Shown piece by piece: positions 59,054 through 64,000 of a DNA stretch of 64,000 bases. Numbering within the stretch: position 1 is the stretch's first letter; each line of letters begins with the position of its first letter. The position numbers and the translations under genes are program-made. Below the pieces are notes generated by a model. It was given only the letters and a program-made list of their open reading frames with translations, searched no databases and was not told the DNA's origin. Where the stretch lies: contig OX359278.1 of NCBI GenBank assembly GCA_947179155.2, positions 17,641,996 to 17,705,995 of the forward strand. The letters are read 5' to 3'. The stretch comes from Hedera helix (lineage: Eukaryota; Streptophyta; Magnoliopsida; Apiales; Araliaceae).

Positions 59054-59992
59054 CTTCTGTATTTATAAATCATATAAATACATCATTCATTTTAATCAAT
59101 TAATATTAATTCCTTAATAAATTCAAATATTCACATATCATAATCATTAATATTTCATTAATCACTAATATACCGATTAGGACAAACAGATCATTCCTTT
59201 CTGCACATACTGTCATACCTTACCTTGTCATTCTCGTAACCTAACCTCTCCAAGTCTATTCATTAAGCTAGTTATTAATATTTATAACTAAAGCTTAATT
59301 TACATATTCTTTCCTCATTTTCTTTATTCTCTAAATTTTAACTTTTCTTTCATTATTAGATCAAATATACACATATTCATATATTCAATCTACCACATGC
59401 TAACACAACACAATTTGGACACTAAGTCCAGGACACTCAGTCCTCTCAAATCTCCAGGACACTAAGTCCTCTTCTCTCAATAGGGCTAATTCTTCTGAAT
59501 TAGATGGGCATTACCCGATTTCTTTCATAGGACATTTAGTCATCTTCCCTCAATAGGGACTGATTCCTCTGAATTAAACAAGCATCACCCGATTGTTGTT
59601 GTTGTTTGTTGTTGTTATTGCGGGGTGCTGCCAAGTCGACGTTAAGCTTATCTCAAATGAACTTGGCAGATTAGGAATGATTCTAAGAGCCTTCTATATA
59701 TTCTGATCGACTCCTTCTCTGGAATCATTTTTGATTGATCTTCTAAAGTGTAGAGTGGCTTTGGGTTGATGATATATTTCTACAAGGGATCGACCCCCTC
59801 TATGGTCTTCGTTAGATTAGTTTTCTCCTTGTTTTTTTTTTTGTGTTTGCACTAATATTTTTCTTCTCATTTTTTACCATAGCTTTCTTTACTTCTCTAT
59901 TTTTGCTGGTGGGTTTTCTTAATAACTCATCTTATTTTCCTCCCGCTCATTTTTTTTGGCCCTCTTCCTTTTTTTGGGGTATTAGATGATGA
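59054..59992. repeat. Repeat-rich stretch with GGACACTAAGTCCT motifs
   Basis: GGACACT(A/C)AGTCC(T/A)-type motifs occur four times between 59427 and 59540. A block CTCAATAGGG(C/A)(C/T)...TTCTGAATTA...CACCCGAT is found twice (59477-59520 and 59548-59594), followed by a (GTT)n run at 59594-59616. This may be the leader or edge of an LTR element; no gene is seen. Confidence 0.5.
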
Positions 59993-62356
59993 TCTATATA
60001 CAGAGAGAAGTGTACCATTTTACCCGTTAAAGGCTTGATCGTTGGAAGATAGCCGTTGCTTCTTATAATGCTTTGATGTTGAAGATCTTTAAAGTTGATG
60101 TTTGAGAAATGTCAACTTTCTTTATGCTATTGCCTTTTGCTGTGTCAGCCTTCTTTCTGCTATGTCATATCAGCTTACTTTCTGCTATGTTACTTCTCAA
60201 GTGACCGTTGGACATTTCTTCTGTGATGTTCAGGTTGAGCTTTAGATGTATAGAAATATCCTTAAGACCTTCTATTCTGATAATGTTTCATGTACCAATT
60301 TATGCTAGCATCTGTTAATTATGTCTTTGTCTCCTTATCGTAGAGTTTGACTTAATCTACGACTTAGTTCTTCATTCAATTCTACGAACTGCTCTACGAT
60401 TTTCAGCTTTACGATTTGTGAACTTTATGATTCTCTTGCTCTGTGATATATTCTATGAAGTTAGAGCTTTGTGATTCTATAGACTCAGCAATCTGTCTCA
60501 TAGTAATAATCTTCTTATAGCCAGCTATACATTCTGTTGTCCGTATGATTTGCTCTATGATTTTATTACTCTACGATTTGCATTATGATTGTTTAGCTCT
60601 GCAAAAGTATCTTAACTTTACGAACTTAGAACTGTCCTTGATATCGTCACTTTCTGATTCTTTTCAAACTCTGCAATCATTATTTAATGTATCATTCTAC
60701 GATTTTATAGATCATACGATTCTTCTGCTTGGTTGTTTACTTTACGATCCTCTTCTTTTCTTCAGCATCTTCATTTCACATATTTCCATTTTAGGATCTG
60801 ATTTTCTTTCTCTTCTGACTTTGAAATTATGTAGCTCTAGTTCTATGAACCACTGCTTTGTGTTTTGGAGCTTTACAATGTTCAGCTTTATATTTTTCAG
60901 TTATACGGTCTATAGCACTATGATCTTCAGCTTTATGTTCTTTTGTGAGCTTTCTGGTAACTTGAACTCAATGACTTCTTCAGTCATTGTATCGTAGAGT
61001 ATACTTTCAGACTTATCTTTCCCGACGATATCTCTTGTTCTGCTTATTCTTTATTTGTTGCTATTCTTACATATCTTCATTGCATAACTCAGTTTTACTT
61101 CTTGAAAACTGAAATTTCACCTTGATATGAATTATTATCTTCTTTGCTTTCTTCTTCTAGATCAACTCCCCATTACTTTGACACTTATTAATCTTAGTGT
61201 TATTACTTTCACTATATCACTTTTTAGTATACTTCTTCACGTGTCCTCTTTTAGCTTTTCCTGAATATTGCTTTATTCCTTATCTTCTTAGGATAATTTA
61301 CTTCAGATTTTTTCCTGCAGGAGAACTCTTGGTAAGGACATCCCAAGAGTTGCACTATTATCTGTTTTTCAGTGTTGTTTGCAATAAGAACTCTGATAGG
61401 TAGCACTGAGGCATCTCATTATTAATGTGGCTCTGCGTTATGAACTCAACGAGATTTGTAACTCAACGGTCTAAGGATAATTTGTGTAGCTTCATTTTAC
61501 GATGTTGAGCACTTTGACTTGTTCAGCATCTGAGCTTTCTATATTTACTTCATTTAGCTAGAGCCTTTTGTCCTTGATGGGTTGTGATGAGTCTGCTTGA
61601 TAGAACTCTAAGAATTCTTCACTTGTTTTGATCTTGTAGGATGCCTTCTTCTTTTGAGAGCTTCATCTTTTCTGGTTTACTCTACAAAATATGAACTTTA
61701 CCATCTATGAGTAAATTCTATGATTATCCTTCAATTGTAGAGTGCATCATGCAGCTTTACTTGCTCAATGATCTTAATCACTTACTCTTCATCTTCTAAA
61801 CTTTTCATATCGTAGAGTGTTTACTTTACGATTTCTATAGGTTTCTTCCCTATGATCTCTGAGTTCTCCTATTCTGCTTCTTTTTCTGAACTGTTGCAAG
61901 CCTTCAACCTAATCTATTACATTTTAAATAATACTCTATATTTGGATTCAACCTAACAAATTTGATCCCTAATGACCTTTTACAACAATATTCTTTTTGA
62001 GGACAATATAGAGTTTATCTTTTGGATCAACCTAACAAGTTTGATCCCTAATCTAATCTATCTCTTCATTTTGGATCAACCTAACACTTTTGATCCCTAA
62101 GTTCTTTTACAATGATTATTATTTTAAGGACTGTTCAACTGATTGATCATATATTTATATATTCACATTTGTTTCTTTCCGTCTTTTCTTGTTCTTTTCA
62201 CAATATTAACTCTACAAAGAGTATAGTCAAGTCACATAAAAATCTAAGCATTCATGTATCCAAATATTCAATAGATAACCACGTATTCTGTCATTCACAG
62301 TTAAGACATTTATTCATACAATCAAAGTCATCATCAAATCTATATATGTACTAACA
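59993..62356 (-). mobile_element. Decayed SIRE-type LTR fragment
   Basis: Homologous in order to the LTRs of the 22.4-41.9 kb element: the ACCCGTT.A..GG..GATCGTTG block near 60027-60045, many CTCTACGAT-like motifs (60340-60760), CAACCTAACAAGTTTGATCCCTAA (split as CAACCTAACAAG and TTTGATCCCTAA, 62029-62056), and the end ...GTACTAACA at 62348-62356. In sense orientation it therefore starts TGTTAGTAC. It is longer and more diverged than the other two. The left end is not defined. The frames at 60545-60997, 61197-61403 and 62112-62354 are not genes. Confidence 0.6.
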
Positions 62357-62364
62357 GTATCCTC

Positions 62365-64000
62365 TGTAATATTTCAGATATTTATGAGGCTTGTAATCAT
62401 GTTCCTAAAAGATTAAATAAAGGTTAAAATTTAAAACCTAGTTTTGAAGATTAGAATACCTAAGAAACGATTACTCGAGTATACATTAAAGACCTAAATA
62501 CAACTCAAAAATGCGATCGTATGCAATTAGAGGTTAAACTTATAACCTAACATATGTGTTAATACGTGTTTGTGTTTTGCATAAGTATTGTATTTATATA
62601 CTTGTTTAAAAATCTAGAAATGATTAATAAGGTATACTTTGGAGTATATTATGACTTAAGTATTTATATGACGTATAAATATAAAATTACTATTCACAAA
62701 TACAGTGTAGAAATTAGAATAGTACGGATTATAATACGTACATAATACGTAGCAGAATACGAAAATAACACGAGAATCATATAGTAGAAATACGAAAAGT
62801 CAAAGTCAACTTTGGAGACTAACTAAATGAGTTGAAAATGAACTAGAAGGCTAATTAAGTTAGATAGCATCAAACTAGAAAGCAAACTAGTAGTTGGAGA
62901 AACCAAATTAGATGGAGTAACTAAGTTGGAGTAATTAGGGTTGGTGTAACCAAACTAGAAAGCTACTAGAAGTTGAACTAACCAAATTATGAGAGTGATC
63001 GGTTATAGAGGAGTAGGGACGTGCCTTTTGTCCATTTGGTAAGGTAGATGAAGGGTATTGGGGTCTTAAAGACCAAAACTTGGAAGCCACAACATATGAA
63101 GGTAGAAGGGCCATTTAGCAAGGAATGAGAATGACCTTTTGGCCATTTGTGCAAAACTTGGAGGTCACAACACTTGGAAGTTACACTTTAGGGCATAAGG
63201 GCCATTTGGAAATACTTTGAGGCCACAACAAGTTCTTGGTGACCAAGTCTTGAGTTTGCTATAAATAGAGCCTTAAGCTTCATTAGTTGTTCACCAATTC
63301 AAGAGCAAAGAAGCTCAAAAAAGAAATGTTAGTGAGAGCTATAATCATAAAAGAAGAAGGAGATTGAGGCTTGAAGGATCTAAGTATAGAGCAAGGACTT
63401 CAAGAGATAATGAAGATCATACTAATTTTTTTCATTTTCGTTCTTAAAGTTCTTACGTTAGGAGTCATAAAGTTATGAATGAGTAGGTTTATGATTTTTT
63501 ATTATAGTGTTAGTGAGTCATATAACATGATAAACTAGCAAAATAATGCAAAAGATGTCAAGTTAGAATGATTAGAGCATGAACTTATGAAACCTAGTTT
63601 TCATTAGTTTTTATTAGCGATGTGTGGCCATGTATAGATGGATTTAGGTTCTCAAAGCTAAGCTAAATTGTAGAGGGGGAAGTTACGAACACGTAAGAAG
63701 AAGAATCACACAAAAGTATTTTATAGATCAATGGAAAATTAAGTTTGAATTTTGTAGGGTAGCATGAAACCTAGGTAAAGAAAACTAGGGTTCATAGTCT
63801 GCTAGGCAGTGTTGCAACATTGGGGCTACCGAGGAATTGGGCGTCGCAGGGCCAAGTGCTAAGTGGCTAGCGCGCGTGCTGTGCGGGCAAGGGCAAACTG
63901 GGCTTGTGCGGGCGTGGACTGCACATGTCGGGGCCATTACCTTGGGTAGTTAAGTTGTTTTTAGTATCAGGCTTGTTCGGGCTTATTGGGAACTTAGGCT
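62365..64000 (+). mobile_element. Long LTR of the solo-LTR group, + orientation, cut by window
   Basis: Starts TGTAATATTTCAGATATTT, matching the sense-strand start TGTAATATCTCAGATATTTT of the 4.3-kb solo LTR. A TATA box TATAAATAG lies at 63260-63268, about 900 bp into the LTR, preceded by a G/A-rich stretch with CCATTT(G/A)G repeats (63030-63210). A GC-rich block begins at 63810, as in the other long LTRs. The 3' end lies outside the window. Confidence 0.65.

Noticed and set aside
60545..60997. 150-residue frame rich in Leu, Ser and Phe
   Set aside because: It lies in the decayed SIRE-type LTR; hydrophobic composition comes from T-rich CTCTACGAT-like repeats.

Overview
This window is nuclear DNA of a flowering plant, most likely a eudicot. 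It is AT-rich, has spliced genes with short GT-AG introns, and is packed with plant LTR retrotransposons, microsatellites and MITEs. There is no bacterial, organellar or CRISPR-type content. Only two host genes can be supported. One is a two-exon TLDc-domain protein gene on the + strand (44744-46345). The other is a four-exon NAC transcription factor gene on the - strand (49810-52175) of the NAC071/NAC096 type. They are convergent and separated by about 3.5 kb that contains MITEs.

Left part. 1-6557 is a SIRE-like Copia element (+) with two LTRs (the left one cut by the window edge), a primer-binding site, a decayed gag and a polypurine tract, but no pol. After a microsatellite-rich spacer, 7500-11420 is a decayed Copia relic (+) that keeps leader, gag and RNase H pieces and its 3' LTR. 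A second LTR of the same family lies next to it in inverted orientation (11421-11945 continuing at 20600-21450). That inverted LTR is split by a young, almost intact 8.65-kb Copia element (-) at 11946-20599, with 5-bp target duplication ATAGT, near-identical 1.54-kb LTRs, a perfect PBS, and gag-pol interrupted by a single stop codon.

Middle. 21451-22389 is a decayed Gypsy-like gag fragment. 22390-41861 is an old SIRE-like Copia element (-) with about 1.5-kb LTRs, gag, protease, integrase, RT, RNase H and an additional ORF downstream of pol. Two long LTRs of a different family (25925-30250 and 36063-39572, probably chromovirus/Tekay-like Gypsy) inserted into it and collapsed to solo LTRs.

Right part. 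The gene island (about 41.9-55.6 kb) carries small elements: a Stowaway-like MITE in the TLDc intron, a Tourist-like MITE between the genes, two copies of a hairpin MITE with 9-bp target duplications (one between the genes, one in NAC intron 1), and a tRNA-derived SINE head. From 55633 on, retroelements resume: a third long LTR of the solo-LTR group (-), a decayed SIRE-type LTR (-) ending at 62356, and a further long LTR in + orientation starting at 62365 and leaving the window.

The most interesting signals are the 9-bp-TSD MITE family in and near the NAC gene, a short hairpin (TGAGC...GCTCA) conserved at a similar place in three otherwise diverged long LTRs, a set of GC-rich palindromes in one of those LTRs, and the split inverted LTR pair. 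No new multi-gene system was recognised.
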